Source: Desmodus rotundus (Eukaryota; Chordata; Mammalia; Chiroptera; Phyllostomidae). From it: a DNA stretch of 64,000 nt. Both the position numbers and the translations under genes were made by a program. Each line of letters begins with the position of its first letter. The stretch's first letter is position 1. Where the stretch lies: NCBI RefSeq assembly GCF_022682495.2, contig NC_071399.1, positions 4,383,342 through 4,447,341 on the forward strand. The letters are read 5' to 3'. Under the pieces are notes generated by a model, which was not told the origin of the DNA, did not search any database, and worked only from the letters and a program-made list of their open reading frames with translations. Below are positions 13,504 to 22,760 of this stretch, piece after piece.

Positions 13504-14209
13504 GGAACCAGCAGTGAGCCTAGTTCACACTCCATTTCCCTGAAACAAATGTGCCATCATCCTGGATTGATGTAGGAAGAAAATCCACTTTCTCTCACTA
13601 TGGCTGTCGGCTGGCATCTGTTACTTTGACCATGTGAAATACATGAACTCACCATCGAAAGTACATGACCCACAAAGGGCTGCTCTTATCTCTACAATTT
13701 AAAGCACTTGACCTGTGGTGTTAGCACAGCACAGGATGCAATTAACCATCACGCCCTTTCAACGCCCGTTCATGTGATTTAGTGGCTTTGCAGTCCATGA
13801 TGGGGTGGAGAAAAAAAAAAAAGAGAATGCAATGATTGCAATGGAAAAGGGCATGGAAACCAGAATATGGCTGCTTCAAAACAAACAAACAAAAAAACTA
13901 TAGTATACTAAAATCGAACCTAATCTTTTTGTGTTAACAAATGACATTCCTATGACATCAATGTCTGCTTAGATTCCTGTTGGTACAGACAGTGTAAGGA
14001 AGAGAAATGCTGTGTCAAATAGAAATAAATAAAATATAGCATTCATATTAAAAATAAGTTTTCCTGAATTCATACATGTATAGCATAATGATGCAAATGC
14101 TAATGTTCAGATAATCTGAAGAAAAATTAAACATTGGCAGTATTCAGTGCATCGATTAAATTATTAGAGAAACATGTTAGACTTCTTATCTTTTATGTAA
14201 TGTAAAATG
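13504..14209. other. Nothing recognised apart from short A-runs
   Basis: The sequence is AT-rich and non-coding, with an A-run near 13811-13823 and an 'aaacaaacaaac' run near 13880. There are no useful open frames. Confidence 0.4.
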
Positions 14210-14451
14210 TCAGGAAACAGCCCTGGCTGGTGTAGCTCAATGGATTAAGTGCTGGCCTGTGAACCGAAATGTCACCAGTTCAATTCCCAGTCAGGGCACA
14301 TGCCTGGCTTGTGGACCCAGGTCCCCAACTAGGGGTATACAAGAGGCAACCAGTGGATGTATCTCTTGCACATCAATGCTTCTCTCCCTCTTTCTCCCTC
14401 CCTTCCCCTCTCTCTAAAAATAAGATTAAAAAAAAACACTTCAGAAAACAG
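14210..14451 (+). mobile_element. Ves-family tRNA-derived SINE with target-site duplication
   Basis: The SINE body is 14221-14440. Its head has an RNA polymerase III A-box-like 'tagctcaatgg' and a B-box-like 'agttcaattcc', as in a tRNA-derived SINE. The body then reads 'cagtcagggcacatgcctgg', 'aggcaaccagtgg', a pyrimidine-rich 'ctccctcccttcccctctc' and 'taaaaataa' before an A-rich tail. This is the diagnostic Ves SINE layout of yangochiropteran bats. It is flanked by an 11-bp duplication, 'tcaggaaacag' (14210-14220) and 'tcagaaaacag' (14441-14451), with one mismatch, showing L1-type retroposition. The 61- and 64-codon frames across it are SINE translations, not proteins. Confidence 0.92.
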
Positions 14452-14569
14452 TAACAGGTATCTAGATATTTTAAAGGTAAGAGCGAATTTGGTAAGGATT
14501 TTCTATAAGCTGTTATCTATGTGTGAAGACAGCAGAAAAATATTCTCATAAGTAGAGGAGTCAGAAAAT

Positions 14570-14790
14570 ATGCCCGTTTCATTCTTTTGCATGTGGCTAT
14601 TCAGTTTTCCCAAAGACACTGTCTTTATCCCATTGTATATTAATGGCTTCTTTGTCTTAAGTTAATTTACAACAGATATGTGGGTTTACTTCTGGGCTCT
14701 TTATTGTGTTCCCTTGACCTGTGGTGTCTGTTTTTATGCTAGTACCATAGTGTTTGAACTTTTGGTTGTATCTGTGAATCGGCTGGACTT
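14570..14790 (-). repeat. L1 ORF2 fragment, antisense
   Basis: 'cattcttttgcatgtggcta', 'ttcagttttcccaaagacac', 'gtctttatcccattgtatat', 'atatgtgggtttacttctgg' and 'gctctttattgtgttccc' are in the same order as the antisense of the mammalian L1 ORF2 region that usually reads 'ttgcatgtggatatccagttttcccagc...tctattctgttccattgatc'. The reading frame is broken, so this is a dead copy. The same part of L1 recurs at 40596-40860. Confidence 0.75.
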
Positions 14791-14795
14791 GGACG

Positions 14796-16174
14796 AGTAG
14801 AAGCTGTCCCATTGGAAGATGGGCACCCCAAAAGCAAAGGAAAGGAGAGCCTACAGTAAAAGTTTTTATCATCAGTACATATCGGGATATTATCTGGAGT
14901 TATTCACTAATATGCATTTTTTTAATCTAGTATTTTCTGTTAGTTTGGTGTACCTCTCCCATTTGGGCTTTGGCACATGAGCTGGTGGGAGATTTGCTAT
15001 AGCAGAATTCAAAAAGAATAGGATCAAAATTTTGGATTTTGAGATTTTAAAAAGTTCCAGATACAAGAAGAAAAATAATTTAGAATATATAGTCAGATAT
15101 TCCCCTGTCTTCACATCAGAAAGCTCTGCTAAACTAGGTTGAGAGCGCGAGGATGAGAATCAGATGGAATTCCAAAGGGTGTTATTCTAGTGGGTCTCCC
15201 CTGTGGGATTTGAAGGGCTCGGAGTAGATATTGGGGAACTTGGGAGCAGAGTTGGCCTGCTATCCCCGTTTCGGGTTAGCCTTGGGAGTGGAAGGATCCA
15301 CTCTGCCCGGAAATGCAGGGAGCACAGGCTACGAAGGTCTGCCTTTCATTGTGACGCAGTGGGGGCCTGGAACAGACGCGCAGCAGTTCCTTTGGTGTCG
15401 TGGACAAGCGTCGGAACTTGGCTGGTTATCCCCCAAGAAACCCAGAAGTGCCTGAAACAGACAGGACTTAGAACAGGTATAAGGCTGGGAGTGAAGGGCA
15501 TTGACTCTGCCCTGAGAGGGATACTGAGGCTCGAACAAGACAGAGTCCTTCTCTCAGCAAAGGTCACTGCGGGCCAACCAGGATGAAGGCCCCTCCCTGC
15601 AGTGCGTTACATAGCCACCTGAAGAATCATTCCACCCCCTGGACATCGTCTTCAGTAAAAGACACACAAAGTAACATTTCTCGTTCTTTTAGGCTAGTAG
15701 CTTACGTCTGTGACTCACAACCAAAATGAACAATTCACCCATATCAGGTAACCAGCTTGGAACAATGCAAAGTTCTGACTATATTTCTGACCACTTGCCA
15801 ATACATTTTCGAGATTGAGTTCTCTTCCTCAATGATACGTAAGTATTAGAAAGGACTCATGGAAACATTGAAGTAGACTATAGTAAACAAGTCTTAATAA
15901 AAAATAAAAAATATTTTTTACATAACAGTGATGGTTTTACAGCATAAGTTTTTGAAAAGTAGAATAAAAATGTACTAAAATAAATTTCAAAACATTACAG
16001 TAGGTATATATACACCAATATGTGTTATAAAAGTCAAATTAATAGAAATTCATATTCCCTTCATTTGGTATAATTCTATACGAGTAAAGGAATTTCCTTC
16101 CAGATCCAATTATTCATAGTTCTGCTTATTTGACGTCTTCACTATGTCTCCGTAACTGCCTTCATTCTGCATCA
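14796..16174. other. No gene recognised; local GC rise at 15.2-15.6 kb
   Basis: A GC-richer island at about 15,190-15,590 carries overlapping frames of 127, 74, 73 and 69 codons on both strands. None has a family resemblance, a low-complexity core or conserved motifs, so I treat it as non-coding. The flanks are AT-rich. Confidence 0.4.
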
Positions 16175-16300
16175 CGGCTGCAACTACAAATACTCGTGAA
16201 GCACCTACTATGCACAGACATTGTGCCGGACGACGGGGGAACACAGCGCACAGGCCTCCTGCTCTAGGGGAACTGAGACCAGTGCGTGTGACCAGGTTTG
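16175..16300 (-). repeat. L2-like LINE 3'-end relic, antisense
   Basis: 'tgaagcacctactatgcaca', 'gacattgtgccgg', 'ggggaacacagcgcacaggc' and 'cctgctctaggggaactgag' mirror the antisense L2 end 'tgagcacctactatgtgccaggcactgtgct...gggatacagcagtgaac...ccctgccctcatggagc'. Old and diverged; ends approximate. Confidence 0.55.
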
Positions 16301-17532
16301 GTAGGGGACGCTCTCTGGCAGCGCAATCTAACCTAGCCTGTGCTTTCAGTGAGAAGCCCAGCTGATGGAGGGAGGCTGATGGGAGTCTTTTGGGCAAAGC
16401 GTCTGTGGGGTGAGGATGGAAACGGCATAATAATAGGACCCACGGGGTGCTAACAAATGGGCATGGCTTAAAAATGCGATTTCTCTGCAAGTTCATCTAG
16501 CCATGTTGACAGGAAATACCTTAAGCAACACTCTTTTGCAATGCTGTGTTTGGAGTTGTCATTTGGGTTCCCAGATTAGAGAGAAGATGAAATTCTTAGT
16601 TCCAGTTAAGAGACCAGGGTGAACTAAATGTCTTGGGTGTTGGCTGAAATGTCAGCCCGGTTTTGCCCACGCCCCTAATAGAAACAGCAGGACATTTCTC
16701 GCAAGGAATAGGCACCACTGTAGGGCACTCACTGCATGAAAAGTCTTCAGGGATATGGAAAAAAAACCTGTCACTGTGTCAAGACCTTCGGTGTCTGGGT
16801 AGAACCATGCATATCATGAATTTACAGGCACAAGAATGTGCTGCAAAATCCGCCTTAGGGCTCGGAGTGGGAGGAGACGCTGACCCGCAGCTGGAGTGGT
16901 GAGACAGCAGAGAGGCTGGGTTGCTTTGCAAGTTAGCAGGCTCTAAACAATTATCCTTTGAGATGAGCCCAAAAGAGAAGATACAAAAGGTGAATACATT
17001 GCATTCACCTTTTACACAAAAGAGAAGGTACAAAAGGTGAATACATTGTTGAAAAACTGCTATGCCTCTAGATAGGTCAAGGTAAGGAACAGGAAAGCCA
17101 AGCAGTAATTTGGAAAAATTCGCACGCAAAATTGTTGAATGTACTCTCTGGCCACAGAAAAATATCAGAATCATCACAGCCCAGTCCGCATTGCTAATCT
17201 CTGTGTTCAAGACTAAATTGAGTAAAATGGTAGGATTATAGTTAATGTGCATTTTCTGGTGACAGAGATGGAGGAAAAATATGGACAGCCACAGTTTGTA
17301 ATCACTGGGTATTAGATTTAAAATCAGACCTGTGTCAATCAGTGGTGTGTATGAAGCACCCACAGATGCCTCGTGAAGTCTGTGTGGAGATCCTTGTACT
17401 ATTGTCTCCGTCCAGAAGGACCTTGGCAACAAGATACTACTTGATATCTATTTTACATCGAAGAATGTACAGAATTAGTACAACTAAAATGTATATTATT
17501 ATGTATATATTATTTTCTCTCAATTGTGTATC
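16301..17532. other. No gene recognised; contains the longest open frame in the window
   Basis: The longest open frame of the window, 217 codons, lies on the minus strand at 16779-17432. Its product has no recognisable domain, is a mix of hydrophobic and Ser/His-rich stretches, and runs through a local duplication at 16971-17048. I see no promoter, splice or conservation evidence, so it is not called a gene. Confidence 0.4.
16971..17048. repeat. 31-bp direct repeat flanking a short inverted segment
   Basis: A 31-bp unit beginning 'aaaagagaagatacaaaagg' at 16971-17001 recurs at 17018-17048 with one difference. Between the copies, 'attcacctttt' (17003-17013) is the exact reverse complement of 'aaaaggtgaat' (16985-16995). 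The result is a perfect 11-bp stem with a 7-nt loop nested in a tandem duplication of period 47 bp. Confidence 0.9.
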
Positions 17533-18109
17533 TATGAGGGGGGACCCCAAAAAAATTTGGACTTTATTTTTAGACAATTGTGCATTTATTCTTACATGTT
17601 TAAACTTCAGTCACCTTCAAAGCACTCTCCGTTTGATGCAATACAACTATTGAGGCATTTTTTTCCACTGCTCAAAACAGTTTGGAACTCATCAATTTGA
17701 TGCCTTTTAGTGGTTTTGCCATTTTTTGTTTCACCTCTTCCATATCAGCAAAACATTTCCCTTTGAAGGTTTTTTTTCATCCAGGGAAACAGGAAAAAAA
17801 AAATTGCTCAGGGTGAGATTGGGTGAGTAGGGAGGGTGGGGCAGGGAGTCATTCCATTTTTGGTTGAAAACTGCTGGACACTCAGCGCGGTGTGGGTAGG
17901 TGCACTCGTAAATCACACCATGAAATGGACAAACATGTTGAAGGAGCCTCCAGAAAAAATTCACTGAAAGTGAATGCAGCCTCTCACAACAACGCCAGCT
18001 GGTGCACTGATACAAATGGGTTCCTAGAACACATCTTGTGGGGAAGCCTGTACTACAAGGAACCTGCCCTCCAGAAGAAAATTCTGGGTTATTTGGGTAT
18101 CTCCTGGTA
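17533..18109 (-). mobile_element. Mariner (Tc1/mariner DNA transposon) remnant, internally deleted
   Basis: The left end 'tatgaggggggacccc' and the right end 'tttgggtatctcctggta' are diverged terminal inverted repeats bordered by TA, the mariner target. On the minus strand, an open frame at 17731-18015 encodes the transposase signature 'HPPYSPNLTLSNFFF' (about 17788-17847), the family's 'HPPYSPDLAPSDFF' block just before the third catalytic Asp. Both Asp positions are Asn here, including the catalytic one. The element is about 0.58 kb against roughly 1.3 kb for a complete mariner, so much of the transposase is gone and the copy is dead. Confidence 0.85.
17731..18015 (-). pseudogene. Mariner transposase C-terminal fragment, inactive
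   Basis: This is 94 codons from the C-terminal half of a mariner transposase, the enzyme that cuts and pastes the element through a DDD catalytic triad. The recognisable part is the 'HPPYSP' block followed by an Asn where the family has the third catalytic Asp. The second catalytic motif (usually HDNAPAH) is not visible upstream in the same frame. The N-terminal helix-turn-helix region is missing. The fragment is too degraded to encode an active enzyme. Confidence 0.8.
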
Positions 18110-19158
18110 CTTCAAATAAAATTGAATATGAATATTTAGGAACTCAACTTACTACAAAGAAAAAATATTTGAAATTAGCTTTATCCATTTTTGCATGCAC
18201 TTAGTGGGCAGCAGACATACCATTTTCAGAATCCTACGTCTCCACTGCATCTTCTGTGAGCATGCGGAATCACACTGCAGTTGGTGCTGGATTCCCAAAT
18301 CCCGTTTTTTTCCTGACCCCCAGCAGACACCATTTGATCCTACTCCCGCTCCTCACCTAACCTTTCCCAGATCTTCAGTTTCATCTCTATTTTCATGCCG
18401 GGGAACCTGTTTTGACTTTAGGTTATATGTTAAGCAACCTGATTTTCTTGACTCAAATACATTCACATTAAATATTTCCATTGTAAATGCTTCCCGTAAT
18501 TCCAGAATCGGTCGTGTCCCCAGTCTGGTACATCCTGAGTGCAGTTCTTCAAATCTTAGTGCTTTTGATATCAGTTCTTCAGTGTGATAGCTTTAAGACC
18601 GCTGTCATCTCGTACTGAGGACAGACCTTCCAGCTACAGGGGGCTAGCTTCCACTAACTGAGACCCTACCTCCTGTTCGTTGTATATCTTCCTGAAGCTC
18701 CACAGATTTGAATGTTTTTGGATAGGACTCTTACCATTTTCTGCAACTAGCTAACAAACTATTTTATGTGCTTGAGTGGAAGTAAGAGTGTGGTCCTGCG
18801 GACAAAACACAGGAAAATCAGACTATGGTACTGACTTTGTATTCTACATGGTGACAAAGAGGGCAGCATAGTGCACGTGGTGTAATAGCCACATGGTGGG
18901 GCCACCACCCATCAGTCCCCAAGGATGTGGAGCAAATATCCTGGTCCGAATGTATTCATAGTGAAGCAGGGTGCAGCCAAGAGGAGGGCCCCAAGAAGGG
19001 ATTTGTAATGGGGTCCAGAGCTCAAGGTGTCCAGGAATTAGAAAAATGTATGTAGAATGTCCTCACCCCCACAAGCCTGAGCCAGGGGGGATGGGACACA
19101 TGGAACAGGGCCATTCAGAGCTGTTTTGGGTAGCAAGAGCTTTGCAGCTAACCCCTGG
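18110..19158. other. No gene recognised; right half may belong to an LTR-like unit
   Basis: 18,120-18,840 is AT-rich with a T/C-rich tract at 18,290-18,420 and a 130-codon chance frame (18195-18587). From about 18,840 the sequence turns GC-richer and purine-rich and runs into the hairpin and LTR-like block that follow. It may be part of the same element, but I cannot identify its edge. Confidence 0.35.
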
Positions 19159-19219
19159 CACAGTCATTTAACATATCTATAACCTTTAACTGGTTTCATA
19201 GATATGTTAAATAGCTGTG
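19159..19219. repeat. Long inverted repeat (22-bp arms, 17-nt loop)
   Basis: 'atttaacatatctat' at 19166-19180 is exactly complementary to 'atagatatgttaaat' at 19198-19212. Beyond a 2-bp mismatch the stem continues with 'cacag' (19159-19163) pairing to 'ctgtg' (19215-19219), giving 20 paired bases of 22. The 17-nt loop is 19181-19197. It sits at the upstream edge of the LTR-like block. Confidence 0.9.
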
Positions 19220-20110
19220 GCCCTGCTTTGAGCCAGGGAGATGGGAGTGACTCCCACCCAAGATGGGACTGGGAAGCAACTCCCCCTGGTTACAGGGCCT
19301 GTGTGAGAGCTTGGAGATGATTGGCTCCATGCCATGGGGCCACACCTGCCTAGACTTACTATGGCAGCCCAGTAAAGCTGGAACGATACGGGGCAGGTGT
19401 AGCTGATTGTAGGAGGAATCGGAAATGGGGCTGCAAAGGAAGATGGGCGCTGGGATTTATACCTAGGCCTGGCAGCCCTAGAAAGGAGTAGACCACGCGG
19501 CTCTGAAGTAAATGGGAGAACCACGAGGTTCTGAAGCAAGTAGATAGATAGAGGTCCATGTGGTTCTGAAGTAAAAGAGAAGACCACGCGGTTCTGAGGG
19601 GAAAGGGAGAGGGCCACATGGTTCTGAAGGAGAGTAGAGAGGACCATGAGGTTTTGGGGTGCTTCTTTTTGCCATGCGGCTTAGGCAGCAGGAGAGACTT
19701 TGCCGGGAAGAAAAGGGGAGGAAGGACTCTTGCTGATGGGCCGTGAGAAGGTGCCGCATGGCTTTGGATTAACTGGAGATTGCAGCAGCCACACAGCTGA
19801 TGGTGCCGGGAGCCTGAATCATGGACTTCTACTTCTTTTCCTGAGACACGGTACCCTGGACTGGGCACAGGGAGAGGGAAGGACTGTGCATCTGTGGGTA
19901 TTCTAAAGGACTTTAGTATCTTATTGAAGACATTAAGCCATTACTCTAAGTCTGTGTAACTTTTAAATAAACAATTCTTTCCTTTTCACCAGTCTCTGGC
20001 ATTGAGAGACGTCTTTCCTCTGGCGGTGGGCATTGCGAACCTAGCAGGTGGGTGTTGGGGGGAGGAACCTCCAGAGACAGAAAGGGGGAATCCTTTCTGT
20101 AATAATTTAT
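19217..20110 (+). mobile_element. LTR-like retroviral relic (solo LTR-like), unassigned family
   Basis: The block has the layout of an endogenous retrovirus LTR. A GC-richer, purine-rich left part contains a minisatellite of about 30-bp units (19491-19690), as is common in U3 regions. A polyadenylation signal 'aataaa' (about 19966) follows, then a pyrimidine-rich 'ttctttccttttcacc' and a U5-like stretch. No gag, pol or env coding is seen nearby. The ends are uncertain; a possible 5' TG is near 19216. Overlapping minus frames of 146, 169 and 93 codons are by-products of the tandem repeats. It could instead be a non-retroviral unit; the family is not identified. Confidence 0.45.
19491..19690. 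repeat. Minisatellite, ~30-bp unit, about 6.5 copies
   Basis: The motif 'gaccacgcggttctgaag' and its variants start at about 19491, 19519, 19553, 19582, 19612, 19642 and 19671, with spacing of 28-34 bp. The core 'CCAYGNGGTTCTGA' is kept while the purine-rich linkers vary in sequence and length. A possible further degenerate unit is 'gccgcatggctttgg' near 19753. Confidence 0.85.
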
Positions 20111-20134
20111 CGTGAACCCCCCTTGCTCTGTAAC

Positions 20135-20210
20135 AATAGGGCTTGCTTGACTTCTAGGGGTTGTGTATTAAACCACTGAGATTTGGGGGTTTATTTCTGC
20201 AGCATAACTT
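20135..20210 (+). repeat. MaLR-type LTR 3' end relic
   Basis: 'gtattaaaccactgagattt' followed by 'gggggtttatttctgcagca' matches the end of mammalian MaLR LTRs, which typically read 'tttaagccactgagtttggggt...tttgttacagcagcaata'. The upstream half of that LTR is missing or displaced by the preceding block. Confidence 0.5.
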
Positions 20211-21028
20211 TCCAAATGTACATGGAAAGGATCTTAAATGTTTTTAGCAAACACATACACACGCCCAAAACAATAAGGGGTGGGAAGACTTTGGGAAGGG
20301 TTGGATATGTATGTGGCTTGGTGGTAGCAATGGACTCAGGGTGATAGGCATCCCCAGCCTGAGTTACGTATGTGTACATTTGCAAGGAACAGCTCTTTAT
20401 ATGTCATATCTCAAAGTGACTTCAGAAAGAGGAAAGTTCTGAGGAGTCTCTAGATTTTAGGATTGTTGAAGGAAAATACTGAAGGAGTAGTATCTTGATA
20501 AGTGAACTAAGAGAGGGAGATATATTCCAGACAGGAAAAAAAAACCCAAACATTAAGGCAATTACAGGAGGAAAAAGAGCTTATGTTAAGAGACAGCAAT
20601 TATTTTAGAATTATTCTGTCTCTGCTTTCCCATTACATTGTACATCTCTACCGTGGCATTTCCCGTGGTTACTGTCGCAGGAATTAGTTTTGTATTTATC
20701 ATTCCCTTCCTAAGGTATGAACTCCTTATTAGCAAAAACATTTCTTATTTTGCTTTTGATATTATCTAATGTACCATCTTGTGTAAAATAGCTCCCCAAT
20801 TAACTTTGCCAAATTTCAGTTACCTAGCATTAAAGGATTTATTCATTTTATTTTTCTTGAATGCTTCATTCCCCTTTTAAAGCATCCTCATTCACATACC
20901 CACTCCCAGAAAAAAAAAAACAATTGCGACTGTGAGAAAGGTACGTGGACCGCCAGGCACCTTGTGTAAACAAAGGGACTTCAAGTCCCGTTTTTCTAAC
21001 AAGGCACCTTTGAATTTCTGAGCACTTA
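20211..21028. other. No gene recognised
   Basis: The sequence is AT-rich with A-runs at about 20535 and 20910. A stretch at about 20,690-20,770 ('aaggtatgaactccttatta') is faintly L2-like, but too weak to call. Confidence 0.4.
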
Positions 21029-21240
21029 CAAACATTAGTTAAAAATATCCCTGGATAAAGTCCTTAAAAATGCTTATAACATTAACAGCTCTCTGTGATA
21101 TGCATAAATACACACATTAGTAAAATGTCACAGGTAGAGTTCTTAAAAATGCCTAAAGCGTAACAGTTCACACAGCAGTATGCATAAATACACACATTAG
21201 GAGCATATCACAGGTTACAACTGTTAAAAACTGCTTGTAC
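21029..21240. repeat. 80-bp minisatellite, about 2.5 copies
   Basis: 'tgcataaatacacacattag' occurs at 21101-21120 and again, identical, at 21181-21200, exactly 80 bp apart. The blocks 'tccttaaaaatgcttataac' (21061), 'tcttaaaaatgcctaaag' (21141) and 'ctgttaaaaactgcttgtac' (21221) keep the same register. A partial earlier unit is visible from about 21029 ('aaacattagttaaaaatatc'). Confidence 0.9.
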
Positions 21241-22420
21241 AGGTATCCCTGGGAAGTGCACGCAATAAAAGAATTACCGAAGCTACGAGAGTGTTCCTGC
21301 ACAAGACCTAGGCTTCGCCACGGTAGCGTTGCAGTTCGCAGCAATAGAAAGTCAAAGAATTTGGCGGTGCCAGATTCTCTTCAACTAAACTAGCTGTTAC
21401 TGACCTGAAATCAATATACAGAGATTATTGCTGCAAAATTGTTCCACCCTGGGATATGCCGTTTTCTTGGCTTTCATACTTCATATTTAATGAATCCCTT
21501 AAATGGTTTTGAAGGAGGTAAATTTATTTTCTATTTTAAAAAATCTCCCCTCTTGCTTTTCTCAGAAGCTCTTGTACAGAGTGGATATGCATATGTGTGT
21601 AAATACTGTCTGTATTTGCATTCCCAAAGGGCTTCCTGATGATTCTCTATTTATCCAGGGCCTCTGTGAGTTGGCAAAACAGGAACTGAAACTTACCAGA
21701 TCTTGCATGGATGTCCACAGGGGCTTTAAAATGGGAAATATACTCAAGGACATTGACATTTGGACCTCCTTCAGGGCTGCAGAACTAGCTCTCAAATTCC
21801 CAGGACAGCTATAGTGCAAGCTGGGGCTCTTCTGGTTCGATGCCTTGTCTGTGGTGAGTTTTCTGCTGCTGTGAGCAGACCCTGAGGCAAGAATTCCTCA
21901 CTTCCTCGTTTCCTATGCTACTCAGTTTGCATTTCTTTAATATAGGGGAGTTGTTTTCTTCTTCTATTACTCTTTGTAATTCAAATACTTCTGTGGCACT
22001 TATTCATCATTCATTACGTTTTAGGTTAAATTGTAATAAGATAATGTCTCTTATGGGACAAGAGGAACTAGTGTACTAGAGAGGTGGATTTGGGGTAGAG
22101 TACCAGAACTGGAGTGGGAAGACAGCTCAGCTATGGACCAGCTGAAAACCAGATGGCTCGTTGTAAGGAAAAAGGCTTTGTGATAAAAAGCCTCTGCAGA
22201 GGCAATGGGAAAACTCAGGTGAGAAGTCGTATTAGCTCTCCCTGGCGGCTTTCCCTTATCAATAAATAATGTCACACCGGGGGACCTTGGCAGTGAGAAA
22301 ATGGCAGTCTGAGTGGCCTACGATCTGGTCTTCTCTCTGACCAGGGTACCTCCAATATTTCACACTCGGGTTAATGGTGTTGCGTTCTGACACCCCCAGA
22401 AGATAACACTGATCATAGGA
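21241..22420. other. No gene recognised
   Basis: Mixed composition. Frames at 21439-21814 (66 and 103 codons) and a minus 85-codon frame overlap with no recognisable family. I see no named repeat. Confidence 0.4.
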
Positions 22421-22760
22421 TGCTGCTGTGGTCTGAAAGTTTGCTTCCATCCCCCACCCCCATCAATTCACCTCTTGAATGAAACCTAACTTTCATAGCG
22501 GGGCCTTTGGGAACTGATCAGCTCTGCCCCCATAAATGGGCTTTATGTCCTTTTCAAGTGGTGAGAGAGAGCTCCCTTGTCCCTCCCTCTGTGTGAGGAC
22601 ACAGGAGAATGATGGCTTATGAACCAGGAAGCAGCTCTCACCAGGCACCAACTCTGCTGTCATCTTGATCTGGGGCTTTCCAGAACTGTGAGAAATGCAT
22701 GTGTGGTATAGAGGCCGCCCAGTGTACGGTACTTTGTTGCAGTAACCTGGAGGGATGGAG
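22421..22760 (+). mobile_element. MLT1-like MaLR solo LTR
   Basis: Blocks appear in MLT1 order: 'tggtctgaaagtttgcttcc' with a C-rich run, 'cacctcttgaatgaaaccta', 'gggcctttgggaactgatc', 'gtgtgaggacacaggagaat', 'accaggcaccaactctgctg', 'tcatcttgatctggggcttt', 'ccagaactgtgagaaatgca', and 'cgcccagtgtacggtacttt' before 'gttgcagtaacc'. The family equivalents are 'ccaaccctgctgacaccttgatctcggactt' and 'ccagaactgtgagacaataaat...cacccagtctgtggtactttgtta'. No internal retroviral coding is seen, so it is a solo LTR of old date. The edges fit within about 10 bp but are not marked by a visible duplication. Confidence 0.8.

Noticed and set aside
14221..14290. tRNA gene call from A- and B-box-like sequence
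   Set aside because: The boxes belong to the tRNA-derived head of a SINE; no cloverleaf with a proper anticodon arm and acceptor stem is present.
14269..14551. 61- and 64-codon plus frames
   Set aside because: Translations of the SINE body and tail.
16779..17432. 217-codon minus-strand open frame, the longest in the window
   Set aside because: No domain, no codon or composition bias, no promoter or splice context, and it passes through a local duplication with an inverted spacer.
19207..19868. Minus-strand frames of 146, 169 and 93 codons with repeated Pro/Ser/Leu motifs
   Set aside because: Translations of the ~30-bp tandem repeats in three phases, hence the repeat-like peptides.
20655..20770. 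Possible L2 3' end on the plus strand
   Set aside because: Only one short phrase is similar; not enough to call.
21061..21240. CRISPR-like array
   Set aside because: Direct 80-bp tandem units without unique spacers, in a mammalian genome; an ordinary minisatellite.
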